Below are positions 47,856 to 57,353 of a stretch of 64,000 nucleotides of DNA, piece after piece. Each line of letters begins with the position of its first letter. Within the stretch, counting starts at the first letter, position 1. The notes under the pieces are model-generated. The model did not search any database. It was not told the DNA's origin and saw only the letters and a program-made list of their open reading frames with translations. The position numbers and the translations under genes were made by a program. Source of the stretch: Paracoccaceae bacterium (lineage in GTDB: Bacteria; Pseudomonadota; Alphaproteobacteria; Rhodobacterales; Rhodobacteraceae); assembly GCA_030148005.1 (NCBI GenBank), contig JASBUI010000006.1, positions 124,001-188,000 of the forward strand. The letters are read 5' to 3'.

Positions 47856-48875
47856 ATGCACGACGCGCCCTTTTCGACACTGACCGAGTTTCGCGACATT
47901 CTGGCCGCCATGCCAACTGCGGATGAGGGCGCCCTTGCCAAGGCAACCGAACGCAACGGACAGCTGACCAAACCGCCCGGCGCGCTTGGCGATCTTGAGG
48001 ATATGGCGATCTGGTATGCCGCCTGGCGCGGTGATCCGCGCCCCCGCATCGAGCGGCCGCAAGTTCTGATCTTTGCGGGCAATCACGGCGTTGCCGCAAG
48101 GGGCGTTTCGGCCTTCCCCGCCGAGGTGACCGCGCAGATGGTTCTGAACTTTCAGGCCGGCGGCGCGGCCATCAACCAATTGGCAAAAGCCGCGGGCGCC
48201 CAGCTTGGCGTTCACGCGCTGGATCTTGATAAGCCGACGGCGGATTTCACCCAAGGCCCCGCAATGTCAGAGGCCGAGGTGACCGGGGCGCTGGCAACCG
48301 GATGGGCGGCCGTTGATCCAAAGGCCGATTTGCTTGTCGTGGGCGAGATGGGCATCGGCAACACCACTTCGGCCGCCGCAATTGCCTTGGCGCTTTATGG
48401 CGGCGCGCCCTCCGATTGGGCCGGCCGGGGCACCGGTGTTGACGATGCGGGCCTTGCGCTGAAATGCGATGTGCTTCGGCAGGGGCTTGCCGCCAATGCG
48501 GGCGCGGCAACAGATGGGCTTGAGGCGCTGCGCTGTCTTGGCGGGCGCGAGCTTGCGGCGATGGCCGGTGCGATCGCTGCCGCCCGCGCTGCGCGCATTC
48601 CGGTTATCCTTGACGGGTTCATCTGCACCGCCGCCGCCGCGAGCTTGGAAAGCGCTGTTCCCGGCGCCTTGGATCACACCATTGCCGGTCACCGCTCTGC
48701 CGAAGGCGCACATGGCCAGCTTTTGGACCGCTTGGGCAAGGCGCCGCTTTTGTCGCTGAACATGCGCCTTGGTGAAGGATCGGGCGGAACCTTGGCAATC
48801 AACGTCCTGAAAGGCGCAGTGGCCTGCCTGTCGGGAATGGCGACATTCGCCGAGGCAGGCGTCAGCGGCGCCTAG
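47856..48875 (+). CDS. cobT: Nicotinate-nucleotide--dimethylbenzimidazole phosphoribosyltransferase
   Basis: '[20 protein letters not shown]', '[25 protein letters not shown]'-like, '[20 protein letters not shown]', '[13 protein letters not shown]'-type. Confidence 0.96.
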   Translation: MHDAPFSTLTEFRDILAAMPTADEGALAKATERNGQLTKPPGALGDLEDMAIWYAAWRGDPRPRIERPQVLIFAGNHGVAARGVSAFPAEVTAQMVLNFQAGGAAINQLAKAAGAQLGVHALDLDKPTADFTQGPAMSEAEVTGALATGWAAVDPKADLLVVGEMGIGNTTSAAAIALALYGGAPSDWAGRGTGVDDAGLALKCDVLRQGLAANAGAATDGLEALRCLGGRELAAMAGAIAAARAARIPVILDGFICTAAAASLESAVPGALDHTIAGHRSAEGAHGQLLDRLGKAPLLSLNMRLGEGSGGTLAINVLKGAVACLSGMATFAEAGVSGA

Positions 48876-50824
48876 CGATCCTGCGTGGGCGCAGGATCAG
48901 GCTGGTCTTTGCCATCACCATCGCCGGCGCCCAAAGCCTCGCTTACTTCGTCCGGCGTGCCGCCGTTCTCATCAAGCGTTGCAACCAGTGCAGTTTCAAA
49001 GTCGCGGTTCAGTGCGCGGGCGTGGTTCATATAGGCCGCGTTGCGATGCACAGGTATTGTCGGATCCCAAAGTTCGGCCAATTCGCGCATCGCCTTGCGG
49101 TCCATCGTGTAGAACGAATGCTCCAGCTCGCCGGCCTGAAAGTCGCTAAGGCCCATGTTCTCAAGTACGTATCTGCCGGCACGTAGCGAGCTGTCGAAAA
49201 GCTCGCGCACGATGTCATTTGCGCCCGCGCGATAAAGTTCGAACACATGCACCCGGTCGTGCGCGCGCGCCACGATGTGGATATCCGGCCGCTCGCGCCG
49301 CGCATATTGAACCAGCTTGGTCACAGTTGCCCGATCATCCATCGCAACCACCAGAACCCGCGCCGTGGCAAAGCCCGCAGCATAAAGCATGTCCGGCCGC
49401 GTCGGATCGCCCAGAAACGCCTTGAAACCAAACTGACGCATCAGTTGAATGGTCTTCAGGTCATGGTCAAGCACCGTGGTCTTGAAGCCGCCAAGCTGCA
49501 CAAGGCGGTTGACGATCTGGCCGAACCGGCCTGTTCCGGCGATGATAATGGGTTCTTGCTCGGCAAACTGATCATGCGGCGTCTCGGCGGTCGCCTCGGC
49601 CACGCGGCGGGACAGAAACTCATAAAGGATGAAGAAGAGCGGGGTCAAAAGCATCGAAAGAGCAATGACCAAAAGCAGCGTTTCCGCCATCGGCTCTGGA
49701 AGGACATTCTGCTGAAGCGAAAAGCTTATCAGGACAAAGCCAAATTCACCCGCCTGCGCCAGCCCAAGCGCAAACAGCCAATAGTCGCGGCCCTTGAGCT
49801 TGAAAAGAAAACCAAGGCCCGCCAGCACCACGAATTTGATCGCCATAATCCCAAGCGCCAGACCCACGATTGTGCCGGGTTTGTGCAGGAAAGCATTGAA
49901 ATCAATGCCCGCACCGACCGTGATAAAGAAGAGCCCCAAAAGCAGACCCTTGAAGGGCGCAATATCGCTTTCAAGCTCGTGCCGAAACTCAGAGTTGGCC
50001 AGAACCACACCGGCAAGGAAGGTTCCCAGAGCCGGGGACAGACCAACGAGGTTCATAAGCGCCGCGATCCCGACGACGATCATCAAGGCAAAGGCCGTCG
50101 TCAGCTCCCGAAGCCGCGATGTGTGCACATAATAAAAGGCCGGGCGCATAAGGAAAATGCCCGCCAGAATGATGAACCCGACCGCCGCCAAGGTGACAAG
50201 CGTAACGCCCCAACCGGGTAGGCCCGAAACCAGCGACATCGCCTCTTTCGCCTCGGGAAGGTTGACCTGAAGCGATCCGTCGGGCGCGATGGTTGGCAGC
50301 GCCGGCAATGCCAGAAGCGGAAAAAGCGCCAGCATCGGGATGACCGATATGTCCTGCGTCAGCAGAACAGAGAACGACGCCTTGCCGCCCGGTGTCTGCA
50401 TCAGGCGCTTTTCCGTCAGCGTCTGCAGAACGATAGCCGTTGATGAGAGCGAAAAGATCAGACCGATGGCCAGCGAAATCGAGAACGGCTGACCCAAATA
50501 TTGCGCCGCTGCGGTGATCAGCGCACCGGTTGCCACGATCTGTAGCCCGCCAAGCCCGATAAGTCGGTTGCGCATATCCCACAAGGCGCGCGGCTCTAGC
50601 TCAAGTCCGATGAGAAACAGCATCATCACGACGCCAAATTCGGCAAAATGGCGAAGATCGATGGTTTCCGATCCCGCGATACCCAGAACAGGGCCGATCA
50701 CGATGCCTGCAATAAGATAACCCAGCACGGAACCCAGCCCAAAGCGCATCGCCAGGGGTACCGCCAACATCGCGGCGAACAGGTAAATCGTGGCCTGAAG
50801 CAGAAAAGTTTCCATATCGGCCAA
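48872..50824 (-). CDS. Monovalent cation:proton antiporter-2 (CPA2, KefB/KefC-like) with TrkA-N domain
   Basis: '[18 protein letters not shown]', '[14 protein letters not shown]', and a C-terminal Rossmann '[31 protein letters not shown]'. Confidence 0.95.
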   Translation of the reverse strand: MADMETFLLQATIYLFAAMLAVPLAMRFGLGSVLGYLIAGIVIGPVLGIAGSETIDLRHFAEFGVVMMLFLIGLELEPRALWDMRNRLIGLGGLQIVATGALITAAAQYLGQPFSISLAIGLIFSLSSTAIVLQTLTEKRLMQTPGGKASFSVLLTQDISVIPMLALFPLLALPALPTIAPDGSLQVNLPEAKEAMSLVSGLPGWGVTLVTLAAVGFIILAGIFLMRPAFYYVHTSRLRELTTAFALMIVVGIAALMNLVGLSPALGTFLAGVVLANSEFRHELESDIAPFKGLLLGLFFITVGAGIDFNAFLHKPGTIVGLALGIMAIKFVVLAGLGFLFKLKGRDYWLFALGLAQAGEFGFVLISFSLQQNVLPEPMAETLLLVIALSMLLTPLFFILYEFLSRRVAEATAETPHDQFAEQEPIIIAGTGRFGQIVNRLVQLGGFKTTVLDHDLKTIQLMRQFGFKAFLGDPTRPDMLYAAGFATARVLVVAMDDRATVTKLVQYARRERPDIHIVARAHDRVHVFELYRAGANDIVRELFDSSLRAGRYVLENMGLSDFQAGELEHSFYTMDRKAMRELAELWDPTIPVHRNAAYMNHARALNRDFETALVATLDENGGTPDEVSEALGAGDGDGKDQPDPAPTQDR

Positions 50825-50913
50825 TTACTCCAATCTTTTGTCCAAGCGTGAAGGCCCGCGCCGCAGATGACAAGTGCGATACATTGTTGCGGACCGATTT
50901 TTGGGCCTCTGCG

Positions 50914-51372
50914 TCACAAAGCCAGCGGGGCACCCGACTTTAGTTCGGCCATCACGATCTTGCTTTGCACACGCGCCACCGCCTCATGCGGCAAAAGCAC
51001 CTGCTGTATCAGCCGGTTCAGCGCGCTGAGGTCGCTGCAATAGACCTGCAGCATGTAGTCGGCCTCTCCTGTCAGGGTCCAGACGCTGATGATCTCACGC
51101 TGATGGGTTGCCATCGTTGCAAAACTTCTGGCCGCTTGCGGCGCGTGCGATGCCATCTGGACCTGAACAAAGGCCTGAACCGTCAGCCCCGCCATCTGCG
51201 CATCGATCCGCGCGCCATATCCGCGGATGATGCCCTGCGCCTCAAGCCTTTGCCGCCGCCGCCCGGCCTGTGACGCCGATAGGTTCAAAAGCGCGCCAAG
51301 CTCTTGTGCCGTCAGCATCGCGTTTTCCTGAAGGGCGGCCAAAAGCCTGATGTCGATCGGGTCCAAAATCAT
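50914..51372 (-). CDS. Lrp/AsnC family transcriptional regulator
   Basis: 'MILDPIDIRLLAALQENAMLTAQELGALLNLSASQAGRRRQRLEAQGIIRGYGARID' plus RAM domain. Confidence 0.95.
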   Translation of the reverse strand: MILDPIDIRLLAALQENAMLTAQELGALLNLSASQAGRRRQRLEAQGIIRGYGARIDAQMAGLTVQAFVQVQMASHAPQAARSFATMATHQREIISVWTLTGEADYMLQVYCSDLSALNRLIQQVLLPHEAVARVQSKIVMAELKSGAPLAL

Positions 51373-51400
51373 GCGGGTTTCGCGCCTTATGATGCCAATT

Positions 51401-51419
51401 TGCGCGTATATTCCGCGCA
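51401..51419. promoter_or_regulatory. Inverted repeat, putative Lrp/AsnC operator between lrp-like gene and hppD
   Basis: TGCGCG-TATATTC-CGCGCA, with a further half-site TGCGCG at 51444-51449. Confidence 0.55.
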
Positions 51420-51504
51420 TTCAATTCGCACCATGCCACAGAATGCGCGAAATGAACATCTTCTCTGAACTACATTAAGGCTAACACTGAACAGGAGATT
51501 CCGC

Positions 51505-52602
51505 ATGGGCCCCTTCCCGCATGATGCCCCCAAGGCCACCATCACCCCAGACAACCCAGCCGGTACCGACGGGTTCGAGTTTGTCGAGTTTTCGCACCCC
51601 GAACCACAGGTTCTGCGCGACCTCTTTTCGTCCATGGGCTATGTCCAGACCGCGCGCCACAAGTCAAAAGCGGTCGAGATTTGGCAGCAGGGCGACATCA
51701 CTTATGTGATCAACGATGAACCAACCGGCCATGCGCATGACTTTGCCGCCCGGCGCGGCCCCAGCGCGCCTTCCATGGCATGGCGCGTCGTCGACGCACG
51801 CCGCGCCCTGAAACACGCCCTGTCGAAAGGGGCGACAGAATACACCGGCCCTGGAAAAACCATGGACGTGCCTGCAATCGTCGGCATCGGCGGATCGCTG
51901 ATCTATTTCATCGACAACTATTATGAGACCAGCCCCTATAACGCCGAGTTCAATTGGGTGTCGGATGCACATCCCGAAGGTGTGGGCTTTTACTACCTCG
52001 ATCACCTGACCCATAACGTCCACAAGGGAAACATGGACCTCTGGTTCGACTTCTACTCAAGGATCTTCAACTTCCGCCAGATTCGTTTCTTCGACATCGA
52101 AGGCAAGTATACCGGGCTTTTCAGCCGGGCGCTGACCTCTCCCTGCGGGCGCATCCGGATCCCGATCAACGAGGACCGGGGCGAAAAGGGGCAGATCGTC
52201 GAGTACCTTAAACGCTACAACGGCGAGGGCATTCAGCACATCGCTGTTGGCGCGCGCGATCTATACGCCGCAACCGATGAGATCGCCAAACGGGGCATCA
52301 AGTTCATGCCCAAGCCGCCAGAAACCTACTATGACCTAAGCTATGATCGTGTCGCCGGGCATTCAGAGCCCAAGGACAAGATGATGAAACATGGCATCCT
52401 AATCGATGGCGAAGGCGTCGTTGATGGCGGCGAGACACGCATCCTGCTGCAGATATTCTCAAAAACGGTGATCGGGCCGATCTTTTTCGAGTTCATTCAG
52501 CGCAAGGGCGACGATGGCTTTGGCGAGGGGAACTTCAAGGCGCTCTTTGAATCCATCGAACAGGATCAGATCGAACGCGGGGTGCTGGATGCGGCAGAGT
52601 AA
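51505..52602 (+). CDS. hppD: 4-hydroxyphenylpyruvate dioxygenase
   Basis: 'GTDGFEFVEFSHPE', 'IPINEDRGEKGQIVEYLKRYNGEGIQHIAVGARDLYAATDEI', 'LLQIFSKTVIGPIFFEFIQRKGDDGFGEGNFKALFESIEQDQIERG'. Confidence 0.97.
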   Translation: MGPFPHDAPKATITPDNPAGTDGFEFVEFSHPEPQVLRDLFSSMGYVQTARHKSKAVEIWQQGDITYVINDEPTGHAHDFAARRGPSAPSMAWRVVDARRALKHALSKGATEYTGPGKTMDVPAIVGIGGSLIYFIDNYYETSPYNAEFNWVSDAHPEGVGFYYLDHLTHNVHKGNMDLWFDFYSRIFNFRQIRFFDIEGKYTGLFSRALTSPCGRIRIPINEDRGEKGQIVEYLKRYNGEGIQHIAVGARDLYAATDEIAKRGIKFMPKPPETYYDLSYDRVAGHSEPKDKMMKHGILIDGEGVVDGGETRILLQIFSKTVIGPIFFEFIQRKGDDGFGEGNFKALFESIEQDQIERGVLDAAE

Positions 52603-52620
52603 CCCTGCCGCCGCCGGCGC

Positions 52621-55017
52621 TTAGCCCGAAGGCATCTTCAGCGTTATATTCTTGCCCCGCTTGATATAGCGCAGCTCGTCCTCTCCGATGGCGGAAACCT
52701 TTCCGCCATCCACGCGGTCACCGACCGATACCTTGATGTACCGACCGTTTGAAAGCCGCACCAAGGCGCGGCGGTCGCTTGCTGTTCCGTAAACCCCGAT
52801 CAGGTTGACCTGACGCAGGTGGATAGCGTTTGGCACGGTGGCGCGGCGCGCAACAGAGGCATGTGTGGGAATATTCGGCGCAGTTTGCGGCGCGACAGAA
52901 GCCACCGCCGCCTCGGCTTCGGGTTCAAGCTCTTCCTTGGTCGGGGCGCTTGGTTCGGGCACGCGGGCGCGCGCAACCGAAACCAGAACGGCCATGTTGG
53001 AGGGGCGCGGCGAGGGCGCGCGCGAGACGCTGACGGCAAGCTTTGACGGCGCTTGGGTTTTCAAAGCGGCCGCTGCTGCGATCTGTTCGGACTGTGGCCG
53101 CGGCGAGGGACGAAGCGAAGCCATTTCCTCGCGCGTCTTGCCGCCGAACTGTTGCCGCTCAACGCGCTCGGCAAGGTTTTCAGGTCTTGGGCGCGGAACA
53201 ATGCGGGGCAGGGCGGCGACAGCAACCTCCACCTCTGGCGCTTCGGTGCGCGGTCGCACCGGCGGAACCGACTTGGGCTTGCCCGCATAGATCAAAATGC
53301 CGTCCGGCGAAAAACTGCCCTGCGCCGAAGGGATCGTGCGGCCATTGTCGTCAAGCTCGACAACCGTGCCAAGCGCAACCGGCGGCAGCATCTCGCCCGG
53401 GCTTTGGTCGCGGGCGCCGACAATCTCGGGAAGAGCGATCGCATCAAGCGATGCAAGAACCGGCTCAATCGACGCGATGTAAAGGTTATCGAGGTTCTCT
53501 TCCTGCGGCTCAGGCGCCGGGTCGGGTGGCAAGACCCAAACACCTGTTCGCGCATAGATCGCCCCGGCCTCGTCAGCGTCCGGCAAGGCAAACGCCGGGT
53601 CGGGAACCTGCGGGGCCGGCTCTGCATCGACCGTAGCTTCAAGGCTGGGAAGCTCGATCGGCGCGATCTGCGGGCCCGGTTCAATCGCCTCTTGCGGGTC
53701 GGCCATTGCCAGCTCTATCGCGGCCTCATCGGCTGCGGCTTCGGGGTTGTCAGCAACGACTGGATCCTGACGGAAGAAAAGCTCGGTAATGCCGCCCGAG
53801 ACAAAGCTGGACGACCAAAGCGCCACCGCCGCCAGAAAGGCCAAAAGGATCGCCGTCAGGATAAGCCCAAGGTAACGGGGTTTGCCGCGCTGCGATGCCT
53901 TCTTGCGCGCGCCAAAGACGGTCAGCGCCTCGGCCTCATCCGCAGGTGGGGAAAGCCGCCCTTCGGCAGAGGAATAAACCTTGGCCGCTTTCGGTGCGGC
54001 TTTGGCCGGGGGCTCGTCCGCGGTCTTCTTTGCGATGGGCGCCGCAGCGCCATTGGTGCCCTTGGCAGCGCTGCCAAGACGCGCGGCCAAAGGCGCAACC
54101 GGCGGCGTTACCGGCCCGGCGTCGCCATTTTCAAGGACAAGCGTATCCTTCTTGTCCAGCGGCGGCGGCGGCACCGGAACACTGCGTTTGCCCGGCTCTG
54201 AACCCTGCGTCGCGCCACTGGCCACAGCTTCCTTTGGCGTCGCCTTTTCGGCCGCTTCCGGCTTGGCCGTGGGCGCCCCGACCGGAACAAAGGAAATCCG
54301 CGCGGGCGCCGAAACCGTTATCTCGGGCGCATTTGGCGATGCTGCCGAGCCATCGGTGTCTTCGCGGCGCGTTTGAAAGGTTGAGGTGAAAGTGGGGCGC
54401 TTGGCGTCTTCTTGGGATGTCTCCGCCGCGCTTTCGTCGCTTTCGCCCGCATCCGGCTTGGCGGGCTTTGCGTTTCCAAGGACGACGATCCTTTGGGTGT
54501 CACGATCCACCACTTCGGCGCCATTGAGAACCGTGTCAGCCGCCTTGGCGAGGCCAAAGAAAGGCTCCCCGCGGAAACTGTCGCCCTCGGGCGTTGCAAC
54601 AAAGCTGACCGGGTTGAACTTGTGACTGACCGCGAAACTCTCTGCTTCGGCCAGAGTTTCAAGCGCAACGGCCGCCACGGCGCAGATATCGCCCGAGGCG
54701 TCCCAATCAAAGGCCAGCTCATCAATCGCATAAGGCGTCAGCCCATCGAGCGAGCCGCGAATTTGCTCATAGCGCTCTGCATCCGAAGGCCCCGGGGCGG
54801 TGACGCTGGTATAAAGGATCTGCGAGTTGGGGATCACCAGTTTGCAGGCAAGCCTGCCCGCATCCAGCGAGTTCGCCGTCTTGCGCATGACGCGCAGTTT
54901 TTCGTCAATTTCGGGGTCATCCAGAGACACCGAATCCACGCGCTGCCAACCACCGGGAACCCGGTGCAGCAAGCTGATCCCGTCATGGGAAAAGTTTAGG
55001 GCGAAACTGGGCTTCAT
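52621..55017 (-). CDS. Uncharacterised single-TM protein: PilM/GspL-like N-terminus (tentative), Pro/Ala-rich linkers, PilP/GspC-like C-terminal domain
   Basis: N-terminal 'MKPSFALNFSHDGISLLHRVPGGW...GSLDGLTPYAIDELAFDWDASGD'; TM 'YLGLILTAILLAFLAAVALWSSSFV'; C-terminal 'VNLIGVYGTASDRRALVRLSNGRYIKVSVGDRVDGGKVSAIGEDELRYIKRGKNITLKMP'. Confidence 0.7.
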   Translation of the reverse strand: MKPSFALNFSHDGISLLHRVPGGWQRVDSVSLDDPEIDEKLRVMRKTANSLDAGRLACKLVIPNSQILYTSVTAPGPSDAERYEQIRGSLDGLTPYAIDELAFDWDASGDICAVAAVALETLAEAESFAVSHKFNPVSFVATPEGDSFRGEPFFGLAKAADTVLNGAEVVDRDTQRIVVLGNAKPAKPDAGESDESAAETSQEDAKRPTFTSTFQTRREDTDGSAASPNAPEITVSAPARISFVPVGAPTAKPEAAEKATPKEAVASGATQGSEPGKRSVPVPPPPLDKKDTLVLENGDAGPVTPPVAPLAARLGSAAKGTNGAAAPIAKKTADEPPAKAAPKAAKVYSSAEGRLSPPADEAEALTVFGARKKASQRGKPRYLGLILTAILLAFLAAVALWSSSFVSGGITELFFRQDPVVADNPEAAADEAAIELAMADPQEAIEPGPQIAPIELPSLEATVDAEPAPQVPDPAFALPDADEAGAIYARTGVWVLPPDPAPEPQEENLDNLYIASIEPVLASLDAIALPEIVGARDQSPGEMLPPVALGTVVELDDNGRTIPSAQGSFSPDGILIYAGKPKSVPPVRPRTEAPEVEVAVAALPRIVPRPRPENLAERVERQQFGGKTREEMASLRPSPRPQSEQIAAAAALKTQAPSKLAVSVSRAPSPRPSNMAVLVSVARARVPEPSAPTKEELEPEAEAAVASVAPQTAPNIPTHASVARRATVPNAIHLRQVNLIGVYGTASDRRALVRLSNGRYIKVSVGDRVDGGKVSAIGEDELRYIKRGKNITLKMPSG

Positions 55018-55190
55018 TCCTCAACGGCACTTTTGTTCTGTAGGCATCGCGTGGCGGTTCGCGACACGCCAACTCTAATGCAGGACGGGCGTTGTGGAAA
55101 GAGTTCGCTCAAGTTCCGGGCGCACAACCAAGGATTTGCTTCTGCGGTGCGTCTTATGTCTGATCAAGGCGTAAATCATTGGAGGGTTCC

Positions 55191-55883
55191 ATGCGCATTC
55201 TTTTAGTTTTCCTTTTCCTGTTCCCTGCCACCCTTTGGGCCGAAGCCGCCCCACCAACCATAACGGCAACCGGTGAGGGCCGGGTTGCAGTCGCGCCTGA
55301 CATGGCAACGATCTCGGTCGGTGTCACAACACAGCAAAAGACCGCCGCCGCCACGCTGGCCGAAAACAACAAGGCGACAGCCGCGGTTCTTGAGCGGCTG
55401 AAGGCCGACGGCGTCGCACCCCGTGATCTGCAGACAAGCGGCCTGTCCCTGTCTCCCTTGTGGGACCGCCAGATCAGCCAAAGCAGCCAGAACAACCCAC
55501 CAAAAATCTCTGGCTATGTCGCTTCCAACACGATCGTTGTGCGCCTGCGTGATCTGGCAAAACTGGGCGAAATCCTTGATTCTACAGTGGGTCAGGGCGC
55601 AAATCAGTTCAACGGGCTAAGCTTTGGCCTGCAAGATCCCAAGCCGTCAGAGGATGCCGCGCGCCGCGCTGCCGTTGCTGACGCGATGGCGCGCGCGCAT
55701 CTTTATGCCAGCGCCGCCGGCGTCAGATTGGGGCGGATCTTGTCGATCAGCGAGCCGTCCTCGCGCGCCGTCCCCGAGATGGCAATGGCGCGAATGGCGG
55801 CCTCTGATGGTGTGCCCATCGCCGAAGGAGAGCTGTCCATTTCGGCGCAGGTCACGATTGTTTTTGCAATCGCGGCCCACTGA
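55191..55883 (+). CDS. SIMPL domain (DUF541) periplasmic protein
   Basis: Signal peptide plus 'ITATGEGRVAVAPDMATISVGVTTQQKTAAATLAENNKATAAVLERLKADGVAPRDLQTSGLSLSPLW'. Confidence 0.93.
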   Translation: MRILLVFLFLFPATLWAEAAPPTITATGEGRVAVAPDMATISVGVTTQQKTAAATLAENNKATAAVLERLKADGVAPRDLQTSGLSLSPLWDRQISQSSQNNPPKISGYVASNTIVVRLRDLAKLGEILDSTVGQGANQFNGLSFGLQDPKPSEDAARRAAVADAMARAHLYASAAGVRLGRILSISEPSSRAVPEMAMARMAASDGVPIAEGELSISAQVTIVFAIAAH

Positions 55884-55928
55884 TTTTTGGCCGACCGGGA
55901 CAAGTTGTCAGCGGTCGGCCATTGACCG

Positions 55929-57221
55929 TCAGTGCGCGGCTTTGGCCAAAGCCTGATCCAGATCGGCGATCAGATCGTCGGCATCTTCGATACCGATGGA
56001 CAGACGCACCGTGTTCGGCGCAGCGCCCGCGGCGGCCTGCTGTTCGGCGGTAAGTTGCCGATGCGTGGTCGAAGCGGGGTGGATGATCAGCGAACGCGTG
56101 TCCCCAAGGTTGGCGACGTGGCTGAAAATTTCCAGACTGTCGACCAGCTTGATGCAGGCGTCATACCCGCCCTTGACCGCGAATGTGAAAAGCGCCCCGG
56201 CGCCGCGCGGACAGATCGTTTTGACCCGGTCGAAGTAGGGCGAGGATTTCAGGCCCGCGTAGGTCACAAAATCGACCCTTGGATCGGCCTCAAGCCAGCC
56301 CGCGATCTTCTCGGCGTTCTGAACATGCCGCTCCATCCGCAGCGAAAGCGTTTCGATACCCATCAGCGTATAATGCGCCGCCTGCGGGTTCATCGTCATG
56401 CCCAGATCGCGAAGTCCAATGGCGATGCTGTGGAAGGTATAGGCCAGCGGGCCAAAGGTCTCATGGAACTTCAAACCGTGATAGGCAGGCTCTGGCGCCG
56501 AAAGGGACGGAAATTTGTCGGACGCGGACCAGTCGAACTTGCCGCTATCGACAACAACGCCGCCTGTGACCGTGCCGTTTCCTGTCAGGTACTTTGTCGT
56601 GGAATGTACCACCAGCGTCGCGCCATGCTCGATCGGGCGGCAAAGGTAGGGCGTGGCCGAGGTGTTATCGACGATCAGCGGAACGCCAGCGTCGTCCGCG
56701 ATCCCGCTGATTGTGTCCAGGTCGGTGACATAGCCGCCGGGGTTGGCAATAGATTCGCAGAACACCGCGCGCGTGTCGTCGTCGATGGCCGCTTTGACCG
56801 CGTCCGTGTCGTCAAAATCGACGAACCTTGCGGCCCAGCCAAAGCGCTTGATCGTCTGGCTGAACTGGGTGACCGTCCCGCCGTAAAGACGTGTCGATAC
56901 GACAACGTTGCGCCCCGGGGCCATCAGCGGGAAAAGCGCCATGATCTGCGCGGCATGTCCAGATGAACAAGCCGCCGCACCCACGCCGCCTTCAAGCGTT
57001 GCAACACGCTCTTGCAGGACTGCGATCGTGGGGTTGGTCAGGCGCGAATAGATATAGCCGACCTCTTGTAGGTTGAACAAAGCCGCAGCGTGATCGGCAT
57101 CGCGAAACACATAAGCTGTTGTCTGGTAGATCGGTGTCTGGCGGGCACCGGTCGCAGGGTCGGGCCTTGCTCCAGCGTGAATTTGAAGCGTGTCAAATCC
57201 ATAGGTCGGGGTATCGGACAT
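55929..57221 (-). CDS. metY: O-acetylhomoserine aminocarboxypropyltransferase/cysteine synthase family (MetY-like)
   Basis: 'YGFDTLQIHAGARPDPATGARQTPIYQTTAYVFRD', 'YSRLTNPTIAVLQERVATLEGGVGAAACSSGHAA', PLP Lys region 'VHSTTKYLTGNGTVTGG'. Confidence 0.94.
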   Translation of the reverse strand: MSDTPTYGFDTLQIHAGARPDPATGARQTPIYQTTAYVFRDADHAAALFNLQEVGYIYSRLTNPTIAVLQERVATLEGGVGAAACSSGHAAQIMALFPLMAPGRNVVVSTRLYGGTVTQFSQTIKRFGWAARFVDFDDTDAVKAAIDDDTRAVFCESIANPGGYVTDLDTISGIADDAGVPLIVDNTSATPYLCRPIEHGATLVVHSTTKYLTGNGTVTGGVVVDSGKFDWSASDKFPSLSAPEPAYHGLKFHETFGPLAYTFHSIAIGLRDLGMTMNPQAAHYTLMGIETLSLRMERHVQNAEKIAGWLEADPRVDFVTYAGLKSSPYFDRVKTICPRGAGALFTFAVKGGYDACIKLVDSLEIFSHVANLGDTRSLIIHPASTTHRQLTAEQQAAAGAAPNTVRLSIGIEDADDLIADLDQALAKAAH

Positions 57222-57353
57222 CCGTTGTTCCTTTAAAATTGGGCACCGTTTCGTGCCCGCGTCTCTATTAGTGCGACATTCAGACTACGGTATTCGGTTT
57301 CGCTTGAGAACTGTCGCCGCGCTATTTTTCGGCGCTGCGGGTTTCAGGCCGGA

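Noticed and set aside
53053-54201. 382-aa plus-strand ORF opposite the 798-aa protein
   Set aside because: Shadow ORF; very Arg-rich and Gly-rich, no motif.
55932-56966. 344-aa plus-strand ORF opposite metY
   Set aside because: Shadow ORF of a clear PLP enzyme gene.
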